A stretch of DNA of 64,000 nt from Streptomyces griseus subsp. griseus (lineage in GTDB: Bacteria; Actinomycetota; Actinomycetes; Streptomycetales; Streptomycetaceae): assembly GCF_000720255.1 (NCBI RefSeq), contig NZ_JOJE01000026.1, forward strand, positions 49,918 to 113,917, read 5' to 3'. The stretch's first letter is position 1, and the number at the start of each line of letters is the position of its first letter. Made by a program: the position numbers and the translations under genes. The notes beneath the pieces were generated by a model. The model was given only the letters and a program-made list of their open reading frames with translations, was not told the DNA's origin and did no database searches. Shown piece after piece: positions 41,225 through 50,076 of this stretch.

Positions 41225-42061
41225 ATGCCGGGACTGCCGAGCCCGGAGAAACCGGAGGGCCAGCACAGTGGTTCACCAGATGGGGCGTCCCAGGCCGTCG
41301 GTCGGCCCCAGTTGTACGCCTCGGTCGTGGAGCAGATCCTGGCCGGCATCCGGTCCGGATTCTTCCCACCGGGCAGCGCGCTGTTGGCGGAACGGACGCC
41401 GGCGAGCCGGTTGCAGGTCAGCCGCGGCTCCCCTCCGGCAAGCGGTGCGCGTGCTGGAACACGCAGGGGTCCTGGACATCCGGACCGGCAGTGGCACATA
41501 CGTCGCGACCGAGGGCGGTTCGAGCGCCACGTTCCTGCGTGCCCAGGCCGCTGCCCTCGGCGAGCACAGTCCGCTCGACGTGATCGTCGCCGTGCGGCGA
41601 TCGAACCGGTCTGCGCGGAGCAGGCTGCCCTGGCGCACCACCCCACCCATCTCGCCGCCCTGGAGACGGTTTTCGAGGAACAGGCACGGGCGACCCGGGC
41701 GGACGAGGACGTGGCGGAGCCCGACTTCGCCTTCCACCTGGCCGTCGCCGCCGCGTCCCGCAACAGCGTGCTGCTGGCGCTGGAGAGGACGCTCATCGAC
41801 CTGATGCACGAGCAGACCTGGAGCGAGCTGAAGTACCGCTCCCACAGCCGCGAGCATGCCGCGGAGGAGTACCTGAAACACCACCGGCTGGTGCTGCAGG
41901 CCATCAGACAGCGCGACGCCCGGCGCGCCCACCAGTTGATGGCGATGCACATGAGCGCCGTCGAGACGGTGCTGGTCGCGGAGCTGGAACACCGAGGCGG
42001 CACCGGGTTGACCCTCGGGGCGGAGGGCGAGCCGGATACCGGACCCGCGCCGTCCGGGTGA
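41225..42061 (+). pseudogene. Frameshifted GntR/FadR (FCD) regulator
   Basis: Three segments in two frames reconstruct one GntR-FCD regulator. The winged helix starts in one frame (LYASVVEQILAGIRSGFFPPGSALLAERTPASRLQVSR). It continues in another from about 41430 (PLRQAVRVLEHAGVLDIRTGSGTYV). It returns to the first near 41600 (IEPVCAEQAALAHH..., DFAFHLAVAAASRN, FCD histidines). Removing one G in CGCGGCTCC near 41425 would restore the first junction. Either two compensating frameshifts have killed the gene or the assembly has errors. It lies 54 bases after the flavin enzyme gene. Confidence 0.8.
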
Positions 42062-42611
42062 AGGAGCCGGCCGGCCTGCGCCGGCCCGGCCTCCCCCCCT
42101 CAGGTCCGGGACACGGCGCGCTCCGCGTCCCGGACGAAGGAGGGGACGAGCTCGACGCCCCATCCCGGAGCGCTCGGCACCTCGACCCGGCCGTCGACGA
42201 CCTCCAGCATCGGCTCGTACTTCTCGGCTGCCGGTGCGCGAACCTGATCGCGGTCGGGCGAGGCCCCGTTCGTGGCGTCGGCTGTGTGCGCGCTTGGTTC
42301 CGGAAGCGAGGGACGGATGGCGAACCGGCAGCATTGCACGGTCCGGTACCCGGGCGGGACCGCACGTCCGGGCTCCGAGTCCGTCGTGCCCGTGCCCGCT
42401 CCGGCCGGACGCCGGGGGCCGGACTTGGATCACGGGGGCCGGCTTCGCCGGGCATGGCGGCCCGGACGATGCCGAGGTGGCTGTGTGCGCTGCCGTACGG
42501 CAGCGCCGCTGAACCGGTACGTGCCGAGGGTGATCCTCGACTGCGGATGCGGTGCCGCCCCGTGACCGTCGGCACGGGCGGCACCCTCCGAGGACGGCAC
42601 CGCCCTCGGGC
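42062..42611. other. 550-base stretch with only gene debris
   Basis: Apart from the enolase-superfamily scrap at 42100-42222, no intact gene is supported. Short frames on both strands are arginine/proline-rich and look like out-of-frame readings. It lies between the broken GntR gene and the 3' end of the glycoside hydrolase, so it probably marks a deletion scar. Confidence 0.5.
42100..42222 (-). pseudogene. C-terminal scrap of a mandelate racemase/galactonate dehydratase-family enzyme
   Basis: About 40 codons ending in a stop at 42100 read EVVDGRVEVPSAPGWGVEL then VPSFVRDAE, the typical last segment of enolase-superfamily dehydratases. The catalytic barrel upstream is absent. GntR-FCD regulators often control such dehydratases, so the adjacent damaged GntR gene may be a relic of the same locus. 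Confidence 0.55.
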
Positions 42612-44177
42612 TCAGGCACGCTCCAGGACGATGAGGTAGATCGCGTTGGGCGCGAGATCGACGGTGGCGGTGTGGGTCCTGCCTGGCCTGACGATCTTCC
42701 GGTCGACCAGCTGGAGGCCGGCCTTGGCCGGGTCGGAGAAGTAGTTGCTGGTGTTCTGGTCGATCCGGTACATGAGCTGGCGGACGGGACGGTTCCTGAG
42801 CTCGGACGGCATCCGGGACATGTCGATGGTGGCTCGATAACTGCGGTCGCCCACATGCTGCCAGTTCCAGACCATCAGCGACGCGCCAGACCGGTCCTTC
42901 GACGCCATCGCGTAGACGCCGTTGTCCCCTTCGAGCGCGCCCGATACGCCGGCGGACACCCTGGTGTCCTTCATCCGGGACTGCATCAGCATCTCATTGC
43001 CGTAGGGAGTGAACGTGTCGTTGACCGGCCCGTTCGGGGTGCGGGTCACGAGCTGGTCCTTGCGCTCCTCGACCCGGTGCCGGACGCACCAGTTGAACAT
43101 GTAGGTGTCCGGCTGGTTCGCGAAGTAGTAGGCGTAGGTGGCCATGCCGGCCGCCTGGCGGACATAGTCCTTCTTGGGGTCGGTGTCGTCGTAGGCCGGA
43201 CCGGGGTAGATGCCCGTCTCGGTGACGTAGCTCGGGATGCGCTGGTGGATGCGGCGTTCGTTCAGCCAACCGAGCAGGGTTTCCCGCTGCGATGCCACCA
43301 CCCTCAGGTCGTCCTTGTACGTCGTCGGGGTCTTGTACGTGTCGTCATCCCAGGCGAGGTACGCATGGTAGGCGAGGAAGTCCAGACGCTTGTGCGGATT
43401 CTCGTCGGCGGCGAAGTCGTCAAGGAAAGGCTTCACCCACTTCGGGTCCAGCCACGACAGTGCCGGCCCGCCGAGCTCGATGCGGTCCGCGCGCCTGAGG
43501 CCCTTGTTGACCGCGTTGACCGCCGCGTAGTACGGCTTGTAGAAGCGGTACAGGTCACCCGGCTGCAGCGTCGTCTTCTCCGGCGGGATTCCCTGCCTGC
43601 GCTGCTGACCGTAGAACTGCCAGTCCGGCTCGTTGAAGGCTTCCACATACTTGACGCGCGGGTACTTCGCCTTGACGCTCCGCACGATCAGTTCGAGCAT
43701 CGGCTCGAGGTCCTTCATGGGCCGCTTGCCCTCGACGAAGTCCGTCGGGTTGAGGTTGATCAGCACCGAGTCGGACACCGTGCTCGCCTCGGTGAGGTAG
43801 GCGTCCAGTTTGGACAAATCACACCGCTGGGTCTTCAGGTCGCACAGGTTGAACACGTCCTGACCGTCCGCCGCGTTCGGGCTGCTCAGCCAGATGCGGT
43901 AGACGTCGCCGTGCAGGCCCTGCTTGTTCAGGAACTTCACGTCACCGGCGCGCTGGTCGGGCCACGCCGTCACGTTGCCGAAGTTGTTCAGCCTTTCTGA
44001 GTGCGGCAGTTGGCCCTCACGCGAGCCGAAGTCGACCGAGACCTCAGCCGGGGAGAGCGAGGCGGGAGGTTCGGCGGCCTGAGCAGCGACGGGCTGGACG
44101 GACGTCACGGCCAGCAGCGAGGCGGCCGCTCCGGCCAGCAATCCTCGCCGGGTGAGGAGTCTCGTACTCGTGCGCAT
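42612..44177 (-). CDS. Secreted glycoside hydrolase, clan GH-A (GH39-like)
   Basis: A 521-aa protein with a Tat-type signal peptide (TRRGLLAGAAASLLAVTSVQPVAAQA). The barrel domain shows the acid/base motif VEAFNEPDW and a nucleophile candidate in SYVTETGIYPG, as in GH39 and related GH-A glycosidases (beta-xylosidase or alpha-L-iduronidase-like). A beta-sandwich tail follows (about 430-521). ATG 44177 is chosen for the AAGCGAGG site upstream; ATG 44198 would add seven residues. Probably acts on plant or microbial polysaccharide outside the cell. Its neighbours are all decayed genes, so its regulation is unclear. Confidence 0.75.
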   Translation of the reverse strand: MRTSTRLLTRRGLLAGAAASLLAVTSVQPVAAQAAEPPASLSPAEVSVDFGSREGQLPHSERLNNFGNVTAWPDQRAGDVKFLNKQGLHGDVYRIWLSSPNAADGQDVFNLCDLKTQRCDLSKLDAYLTEASTVSDSVLINLNPTDFVEGKRPMKDLEPMLELIVRSVKAKYPRVKYVEAFNEPDWQFYGQQRRQGIPPEKTTLQPGDLYRFYKPYYAAVNAVNKGLRRADRIELGGPALSWLDPKWVKPFLDDFAADENPHKRLDFLAYHAYLAWDDDTYKTPTTYKDDLRVVASQRETLLGWLNERRIHQRIPSYVTETGIYPGPAYDDTDPKKDYVRQAAGMATYAYYFANQPDTYMFNWCVRHRVEERKDQLVTRTPNGPVNDTFTPYGNEMLMQSRMKDTRVSAGVSGALEGDNGVYAMASKDRSGASLMVWNWQHVGDRSYRATIDMSRMPSELRNRPVRQLMYRIDQNTSNYFSDPAKAGLQLVDRKIVRPGRTHTATVDLAPNAIYLIVLERA

Positions 44178-44302
44178 AAGGGAGAACCTCGCTTCCATGA
44201 AGCAATGGCAGCCGCTTGTCGCGGGCGGGTGTGCGGGGATGGCCGACGGCGAGGTTCAGCATAGGGACCCTCTCTCTGACTGAGAACCCCCGTATCAACT
44301 TT

Positions 44303-44318
44303 GGAGAATGCTATTCTG
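44303..44318. promoter_or_regulatory. Operator-like copy of the shared palindrome
   Basis: GGAGAATGCTATTCTG contains GAGAAT, spacer GCT and ATTCTG, one mismatch from the full dyad. It lies about 125 bases upstream of the glycoside hydrolase start (44177, minus strand) and next to the 3' end of a dead ABC ATPase gene. It may be a live site for the hydrolase or a chance or relic copy. Confidence 0.5.
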
Positions 44319-44329
44319 ATCCGGCCGGG

Positions 44330-44907
44330 AAGTGGCAGGCACTCGGGATGTGCGCCGGTTCCCAGCTCGGGTCTCTCGGTGGCGCAGATGTCCCGCGCCT
44401 TGGGGCACCGGGTGCGGTAGGGGCAGCCCACCGTCCCGGAAGGGCCGGGGGCCTCCCCCCCCAACGGGTCCGGGGAGGACATCGTCGGCGAGGTCAACGT
44501 CGGGGGCACGGCCGGGCGAGGCGCTCAGCAGTGCCCGGATGTAGGGGTGTGCCGGGTTTCCGTACAGCTCCTCGGTCGTTCTGGAGGTTGCGGCGCTCCT
44601 CGCGCATCTCCCGGCCGGAGAGCGCCAGCAGGTCGCGGCCCTTGTACAGCACCGAGCCGCCGGTCGGCTCGACAAGGCGCATCAACGCCCGGGCCAGGGT
44701 GGACTTGCCCGACCCGGACTCGCCGACCACCGCGAGGCACTCCCCCGCGCCGACGTCGAAGGTGACACCGTCCACCGCGCGCAGGACCTTACGGTTCCGG
44801 GGCGGCCCGGTGACGAAGTGCCGGTGCAGGTTCTCGACGCGCAGCAGGGGCGGGTCAGCCCCCTCCGCAGCCCCCTCGGGCCGTGTGTCGGGCTCAGTGC
44901 GCGGCAT
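44330..44907 (-). pseudogene. Oligopeptide ABC transporter ATP-binding protein (DppF/OppF-like), decayed
   Basis: The first part is good: LLRVENLHRHFVTG..., VVGESGSGKSTLARALMRLVEPTGG (Walker A), YKGRDLLALSGREMREERRNLQ. It then jumps into another frame at EELYGNPAHPYIRALLSASPG, which belongs about 130 residues further on. The Q-loop, ABC signature, Walker B and H-loop are therefore deleted. A third frame carries the normal C-terminus (GCPYRTRCPKARDICA), with a change at a run of eight G/C near 44470. It overlaps the end of the DppD-like remnant by 14 bases. No permease genes remain. Confidence 0.85.
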
Positions 44908-45740
44908 CGAGGACCTCCTCCGCGTGGTGGCAGCGGCTCAGCCGGTCCGCGCTGAGGGCGCGCAGGTCAGGTTCCTCGGTGGTGCACCGGTCTGTGGCGA
45001 GCGGGCACCGCGGGTGGAAGGCGCAGCCCGGGACGATGTCGGCCTTGTCCGGTGGGCTGCCGGCGACCGGGCGCAGATCGCTCCAGTTGCGGGCGGTGTC
45101 GGGCTGCGACGCGAGCAGCGCCCGGGTATGGGGATGTGCCGGGCGCCGGTAGATGTCGTCGATGCCGCCCCGCTCGACGATCCCGCCGGCGTACATCACG
45201 GCCACCTCGGAGGCCACCAGCCGTGCGACGGCGAGGTCGTGCGTCACGAAGATGAGGGCCATCCCTGTCTCCCGCTGCAACTGCCGGACGAGCCGCAGGA
45301 TCCCTTCCTGCACGGAGACGTCGAGTGCCGTGGTCGGCTCGTCCACGATGAGCAGCCGAGGGCGCAGGGCGATGGCGAGCGCGATGCACATGCGCTGCCG
45401 CATGCCGCATGCCGCATGCCGCATGCCGCATGCCGCATGCCGCCGGAGAACTGGTGGAGGTAGTCCTTCAGGCGTTCCTCAACCGCCGGGATGCCGACCT
45501 GCCGCATCAGCGCCACCGCGTGTTCCCGCGCGGCTCGCCGGTCCAGACCCTGGCGTACCCGCAGCAGTTCGGTGACCTGCGAGCCCACGGAGTAGACGGG
45601 GTTGAGGCTGTCGAGCGAGTCCTGGAACACCATCGAAATGCCCTGGCCGCGGACGGTGTTCAGCCGCGCCTCGTCCCACCCGACGATGTTCTCGCCCTCG
45701 AACTCGATGGCGCCGCGGCACGGGTCGCCTTTCTTCTCGG
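44894..45740 (-). pseudogene. Oligopeptide ABC transporter ATP-binding protein (DppD/OppD-like), decayed
   Basis: Coding similarity begins abruptly near 45740 (GAIEFEGENIVGWDEARLNTVRG), so the N-terminal Walker A region is missing. Q-loop (ISMVFQDSLDSLNPVYSVG) and the start of the signature (QFSGGM) follow. There a heptanucleotide tandem repeat interrupts the LSGGQ-type motif and shifts the frame. The other frame resumes with RQRMCIALAIALRPRLLIVDEPTTALD (Walker B) and the normal zinc-ribbon-like C-terminus (GCAFHPRCPLATDRC). The gene cannot encode a working ATPase as read. Confidence 0.88.
45396..45442. repeat. Tandem heptanucleotide repeat, six full copies of CATGCCG plus a partial copy
   Basis: Positions 45401-45442 are six perfect copies of CATGCCG, preceded by the partial copy TGCCG (45396-45400). 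An uninterrupted ABC signature (SGGMRQRM) needs exactly one copy here. The five additional copies add 35 bases and shift the frame by two. Because the unit is 7 bases, each gain or loss changes the frame, as in contingency loci; one, four or seven copies would be in frame. Confidence 0.95.
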
Positions 45741-45970
45741 CATGGGTGAGGACCGCGGGGGCGCTCAGCGTCCGAGCTTCACCTCGGCGGCATGGAGCTC
45801 GATGCCGGTCAGGCCGTTCGGTGTAGTCCACGCCCTTGTACCGCTTGCTGATGTCCCATGTGGCTCCAGGTCATCAAGGGGAAGCCTCAGTACGCCCTCA
45901 TCCCCCATACCTCACACACCACGGGATACGGCCCCCTCTGGGCCCATCAGGGAGTTCAAGTAAGTTCACC

Positions 45971-46000
45971 CTGACGAGCTGAAGTCAGTACTTTCGTCAG
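45971..46000 (-). terminator. Possible hairpin at the end of the Lrp-type gene
   Basis: CTGACGA (45971-45977) pairs with TCGTCAG (45994-46000), a 7-bp stem with a 16-base loop overlapping the stop codon of the regulator gene. No T tract follows, so efficiency is doubtful. Confidence 0.35.
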
Positions 46001-46974
46001 TGTCGGATCAGACCCGTGCGTTTGACGGTCGCCAGCAGCGGGGTGGTGTCGATGGCGGTGACCGCTTCCAAGGGGCCGACGGCGTCGGTGAGGAAGGTGT
46101 ACAGGGCGTCGAGGTTCGCGGTGGCGACGGCGACGACCAGGTTGGCGGGCCCGGTGGTGGCGGCGCAGAACCGGACGTGCGGGTGGGCGCTCAGGGGCCG
46201 CGCGGCCTCCTGTAGCGCGCCCGGCCGCACCGAGATCCACAGCAGTGCCTCGGTCTGCGCGCCGAGCAGTGCGAGATCGAGCTCGGTGGCCAGGCGCAGC
46301 GCCTGGCTCTCCAGGAGGGCTTCGAGCCGTCGGCGGGCCGTGAGTGCGGTGGTGCCGGCGCGGCGGGCCAGGTCCGTGTAGGTGGCCCGGCCGTCCTCGG
46401 TCAGCCCGGCGATCAGCGCGGTGTCGACGTCGGCAGGCGCGTACGACGGTGCCGAGGCCGTCGGTTGCGCGGGGCCGGGGACGAGTTCGGCCAGTTCTTC
46501 CGGTGAGAGGAGGCCGGCGGTCCAGCGGAAGGCGGTGGGGAAGACACGCAGCAAGGTGTGGGCGGTCCAGGAGCCGACGGCGTCGGTGGCGGGCAGGTCG
46601 CGCAACAGCAGGTTGTTGCGGGCTTCCGGACCTTCCAGGAAGAAGATCGTGGAGATCTCGTCGCCGCCGCCGAGGATGTCCACCCAGACGGTGTCGGGGC
46701 GGCGGGCCAGCGCCTGGGCGACCTGCCGGATCTTGTTGGGGCGGCAGCAGATGCGCAGGGCGACGGGGATCAGGTGCGGGAAGCGGGCCGGGTTGCGTAC
46801 CACGGTCGCGCGCAGGGTGCCGTCGGCGTACAGCAGGGCGACCCGGCGTACGACGGTGCGCTCGGACAGCCCCAGACAGCGGGCCACCTCACGCCAGGAG
46901 GCACGCGGCGCGGCGACCAGGGCCGCCGCGATCCGCCGATCGGTTTCATCGAGCACCTGTCGCATGATCCGCAT
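45997..46974 (-). CDS. Lrp/AsnC family regulator with two tandem Lrp modules
   Basis: A 325-aa protein, twice the usual Lrp length. The first AsnC helix-turn-helix is at about residues 5-50 (VLDETDRRIAAALVAAPRASWREVARCLGLSERTVVRRV), followed by a RAM-like domain. A second helix-turn-helix begins at about residue 180 (DVDTALIAGLTEDGRATYTDLARRAGTTALTARRRLE), followed by another ligand domain (HPHVRFCAATTGPANLVVAVA). It is divergent from the amidohydrolase at 47107 over 132 bases and probably controls it in response to an amino acid or its product. A start at the internal ATG six codons before DETDR is also possible. Confidence 0.9.
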   Translation of the reverse strand: MRIMRQVLDETDRRIAAALVAAPRASWREVARCLGLSERTVVRRVALLYADGTLRATVVRNPARFPHLIPVALRICCRPNKIRQVAQALARRPDTVWVDILGGGDEISTIFFLEGPEARNNLLLRDLPATDAVGSWTAHTLLRVFPTAFRWTAGLLSPEELAELVPGPAQPTASAPSYAPADVDTALIAGLTEDGRATYTDLARRAGTTALTARRRLEALLESQALRLATELDLALLGAQTEALLWISVRPGALQEAARPLSAHPHVRFCAATTGPANLVVAVATANLDALYTFLTDAVGPLEAVTAIDTTPLLATVKRTGLIRH

Positions 46975-47106
46975 GCTAGGCCCAGGTGCTGGCGTACTTT
47001 CTGGGCAGGAGTCATCAGCTTGGCGGTGAATTCCCGCATCTCTCTTACAACGGTCTCCTCACCGAACGACGTGTTCGGGATCCGGCATGAGATGAGGGAG
47101 AAGACG

Positions 47107-48726
47107 ATGACTGAGCACGGAGCCGACCTCCTGATCCGCGCCGGGGCGGTGCACACCCTGGTGCCCGGTCAGGCGGTGCAGCGGGCGGTGGCCGTGCGCG
47201 GCGACCGTATCGCGGCCGTGTCCGCCGTCCCGAACGGTCTCGATCACCTGGTGAGCGCGGAGACACAGGTCCATGACCTGCCCGGTGCCACCGTACTGCC
47301 CGCCTTCGACGACACCCACACCCACCTGATCTTCGCGGCGCTCGGTGCCCATGACGTCCCTGTGCACCAGGCCGGCAACATCCCCGAGTTCCTCGACCTG
47401 ATCCGGCAGCGGGCCGCCGTCACCCCCGAGGGCGAGTGGATCCGCACCACCACCAACTGGCAGGAACTCAACCTGACCGAGCGCCGCATGCCCACCGCAG
47501 CCGAACTCGACCAAGCCACCGACCGGCACCCGGTCCTCGTCAAGCGCGGCGGCCACAACGACGTCGTCAACCACTATGCGCTGCGGCTGGCGGGCATCAC
47601 CGAGGACACCCCCGCACCGCCGGGCGGCACCGTCGGCCGCAGCGCCGACGGTAAGCTGGACGGCCGGCTGATCGACAACGCCCTGCACCTGGTGGAGCAC
47701 CTGGTCCCGGCCCCGGACCGGGCCGAGCGCATCGACGGACTGCGCCTGGCCACCCGCGACTACGCCGCCACCGGCATCGGGACCGTACGCGACTGCGCGG
47801 TCACCCCCGAGGACTACGCGGTGCTCCTGGCCGCTCGCGAGGCGGGGGCGCTCAGCACCCGGGTGCGGGCGCTGATCTCCGCCCTCGGGCTGACCAGCGC
47901 CACCCAGGTGGAGGACCTGCTCGACGTCATGGAGGAGTGGCGTGACAAATCCGACCCCTGGCTGTCGGTGTGGGGTGTGAAGTTCGGCCTCGACGGCGGT
48001 CTGGAGGCTGGGGCCACCGAGGAGCCGTACGCCTGCGACCACGCCTTCTCCGGAATGCTGATCTGGGAGCCGGACGCGCTGGTCGAGGCCGTCGAGGCTG
48101 TGGTCCGGCGCGGCTGGCGAGTCGGCACCCACGCTTACGGCGACCGCGCGGTGCGCACCCTGCTGGACGTCTACGAGCGCGTCCTCGAGCGCAATCCTGG
48201 GCTGCCCGCCGGCACGCTGGTAATGGAGCACGGCGGCCTGGCCGGACCCGAACAGCAGGCCCGCGCCGTCGCGTTGCGCATCCCGGTCACCATCCAGCAG
48301 CCGCTGCTGCACGACACCGCCGAGGTCGAGGAAGGCTTCTGGGGACCCGAACGCGTCGCCCGGCTGTTCCCCGCCCGCGGCTGGATCGACCTGGGCGCCG
48401 AGGTCAGCGCCGGATCCGACTTCCCCGTCGGCCAGTTCGGCGCGATGCGCTCCATCTGGGGCATGACCACCCGGCAGACCGTCATTGGGGTCAAGGGCCC
48501 CGAGCACGCCATCACCTACGACGAAGCCCTCACCCTGCACACCGCGGGCGCCGCCCGCCTGACCGGCGAGGCGCACCTGCGCGGCACCCTCACCCCGGGC
48601 CGCCTCGCCGACCTCACCGTCTGGGACCAGGATCCCGCCCAGGGCACGGGCGACGCGCTGCGTGATCTCCGCCCCACGCACACCTTCGTCGGCGGCCTCC
48701 TGGTCACCCGGACCGACACGCGGTAA
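47107..48726 (+). CDS. YtcJ-like metal-dependent amidohydrolase
   Basis: The 539-aa enzyme belongs to the amidohydrolase superfamily, YtcJ/formamidase-like branch. Motifs: first metal site TVLPAFDDTHTHLIFAAL, GLDGGLEAGATEEPY, VGTHAYGDRAV, VMEHGG, metal aspartate in SAGSDFPVGQFG, and the C-terminal sandwich LTPGRLADLTVWDQDP. These enzymes cleave exocyclic amide or ester bonds. The ATG follows GAGGGAGAAG, a clear ribosome site. It is controlled in all likelihood by the divergent Lrp-type gene. It may belong functionally to amino-acid breakdown like the kynurenine operon nearby, but this is inference. Confidence 0.88.
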   Translation: MTEHGADLLIRAGAVHTLVPGQAVQRAVAVRGDRIAAVSAVPNGLDHLVSAETQVHDLPGATVLPAFDDTHTHLIFAALGAHDVPVHQAGNIPEFLDLIRQRAAVTPEGEWIRTTTNWQELNLTERRMPTAAELDQATDRHPVLVKRGGHNDVVNHYALRLAGITEDTPAPPGGTVGRSADGKLDGRLIDNALHLVEHLVPAPDRAERIDGLRLATRDYAATGIGTVRDCAVTPEDYAVLLAAREAGALSTRVRALISALGLTSATQVEDLLDVMEEWRDKSDPWLSVWGVKFGLDGGLEAGATEEPYACDHAFSGMLIWEPDALVEAVEAVVRRGWRVGTHAYGDRAVRTLLDVYERVLERNPGLPAGTLVMEHGGLAGPEQQARAVALRIPVTIQQPLLHDTAEVEEGFWGPERVARLFPARGWIDLGAEVSAGSDFPVGQFGAMRSIWGMTTRQTVIGVKGPEHAITYDEALTLHTAGAARLTGEAHLRGTLTPGRLADLTVWDQDPAQGTGDALRDLRPTHTFVGGLLVTRTDTR

Positions 48727-48941
48727 TCAGTCCACTGAGCCGTGACTGGCTCTGTCCTGGTGGCGTGAGCGGCCGTTGAGATGGACCTCCTGGCGGCGGG
48801 ACTTGTAGAAAACCTCAACTGGCTGCGTCCCGACGCCCCCACCAGCCCGGAGTTGCTGTTCTGCCACGTCTACGGGCGGGGTTTCGGTCGTTGAGAAGCG
48901 GCATGCCGCAACTGTGTGCGTCGGTGAATTCACTGTTCAAC
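48727..48941. other. Intergenic debris, including a 37-codon fragment
   Basis: A short plus-strand frame (48781-48891, MDLLAAGLVENLNWLRPD...LLFCHVYGRGFGR) has a coding-like composition but no family that I recognise and no upstream continuation in frame. It is probably a relic. Nothing else is supported here. Confidence 0.4.
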
Positions 48942-50076
48942 TTATTCGTCGAAACGCTGATCAAGCGTCGGCGGGGCGCTGTTCCCGCCGAGAAAGCCTT
49001 CCAGGCTGGGCGCGAGTTCGGCCACTTTCCGGGGCACGAGCCGGTACAGGACGTAGTAGCCCTGTCGGCTGCGTTCCAGCAGGCCCGCCTCGGCGAGCAC
49101 CCGCAGGTGTTTGGACAGGGCGGCCTCGCTGACTCCGACGAGCAGGGCGAGTTCCTGGGTGCTGCGGGGCCGCTCGGCGATCAGGCGCAGCGCCCGCAGG
49201 CGGGTGTCGTCCGCCAACGCTCTCAGGACGCCGACCAGTTGGGCCGGGGGGATGCGCGGACGGGCCTCCCGCACGATGGAGGAGGCGGGGAAGACCAGCC
49301 CGAGAGGCCAAGGGCCGTCGCAGTTGACGCGGATGTGCGGCCATACGAAGGCGCTGGGCACCAGGGCGAGTTGTTCGTGCGGGCCGATGGCGACCTGATG
49401 GTCGTGCGGCCGCTCCAGCCAGAATCTTCCGGCCGCGGGATCACATCGCACCTCGGGCCACAGCGCGCGCAGCATGCCGTACAGGCCGTGCTCGGCGATC
49501 TGCCGGCCGGCCTCCGTGACGCTGTCGGCGAGTTCCGGCTCGATTCTGCGCCACTCGTGGCGAACGCCTCCTCCCAGTAGCCTTCCAGCAGCCGCAGGAA
49601 GCGCTCCAGAAGGGCACCCGGGTCGTCGAGCAGCAGCGTGGCCAGCGTCTCTCCGCAGACGGCTGCCGCCTGTTCGGACAGCCGGCGGCGCACGGCCGGC
49701 TCAGAGAGCACGTCGGGGTGCCTGACCGGGCGGTCCGCCGGCCAGGGGGTGAGCAGGGGCAGGGCGAACTCCAGACGGGTGAGGTCCGGGTCGATCCTCC
49801 GCACGCGCTCCAGTTCATCGGCGAAGTCGAGCAACTCGCCCGTCGGCGGGGGAAGAAGAACTCCGGGAAGTAGGACCGGAAAGCGAACGAGAACGCGTCG
49901 ATCTCGCGTTTCAGCGCCGGCGGGAGTCGGTGCATCGCCCTCACCCACGGGTGCTGGACCGGGTGGTGTTTGGGTTCCACGAGGACATGCAGGCTCAGTA
50001 CCGCCTCCAGGGCAGGCGAATAGGAGAAGCCCACCAGTTCCGTGGCGGTGGCCGGGACCCGGAACTCGATCGTCAT
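48942..50076 (-). pseudogene. ArsR-type regulator with N-terminal DUF5937-like domain, two frameshifts
   Basis: Three frames spell one long regulator typical of streptomycetes. From ATG 50076: TIEFRVPATATELVGFSYSPALEAVLSLH... to PEFFFP. A first shift at a run of five C (near 49850) leads to GELLDFADELERVRRIDPDL...EGYWEEAFA. A second shift near 49560 leads to EWRRIEPELADSVTEAGRQI and the C-terminal winged helix (RPRSTQELALLVGVSEAALSKHLRVLAEAGLLE). One base gained at each place would restore the gene, so sequencing error or true loss are both possible. It overlaps the PucR stop by 4 bases, as the last gene of the kynurenine operon. Confidence 0.8.

Noticed and set aside
42062..42611. Several short plus-strand frames as small genes
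   Set aside because: Arg/Pro-rich composition, no ribosome sites and antisense debris; only the enolase-superfamily tail on the minus strand has recognisable sequence.
45396..45442. Reading the tandem repeat as a CRISPR array or protein-binding iteron
   Set aside because: Units are 7 bases without spacers and lie inside a coding motif; a slippage expansion explains them fully.
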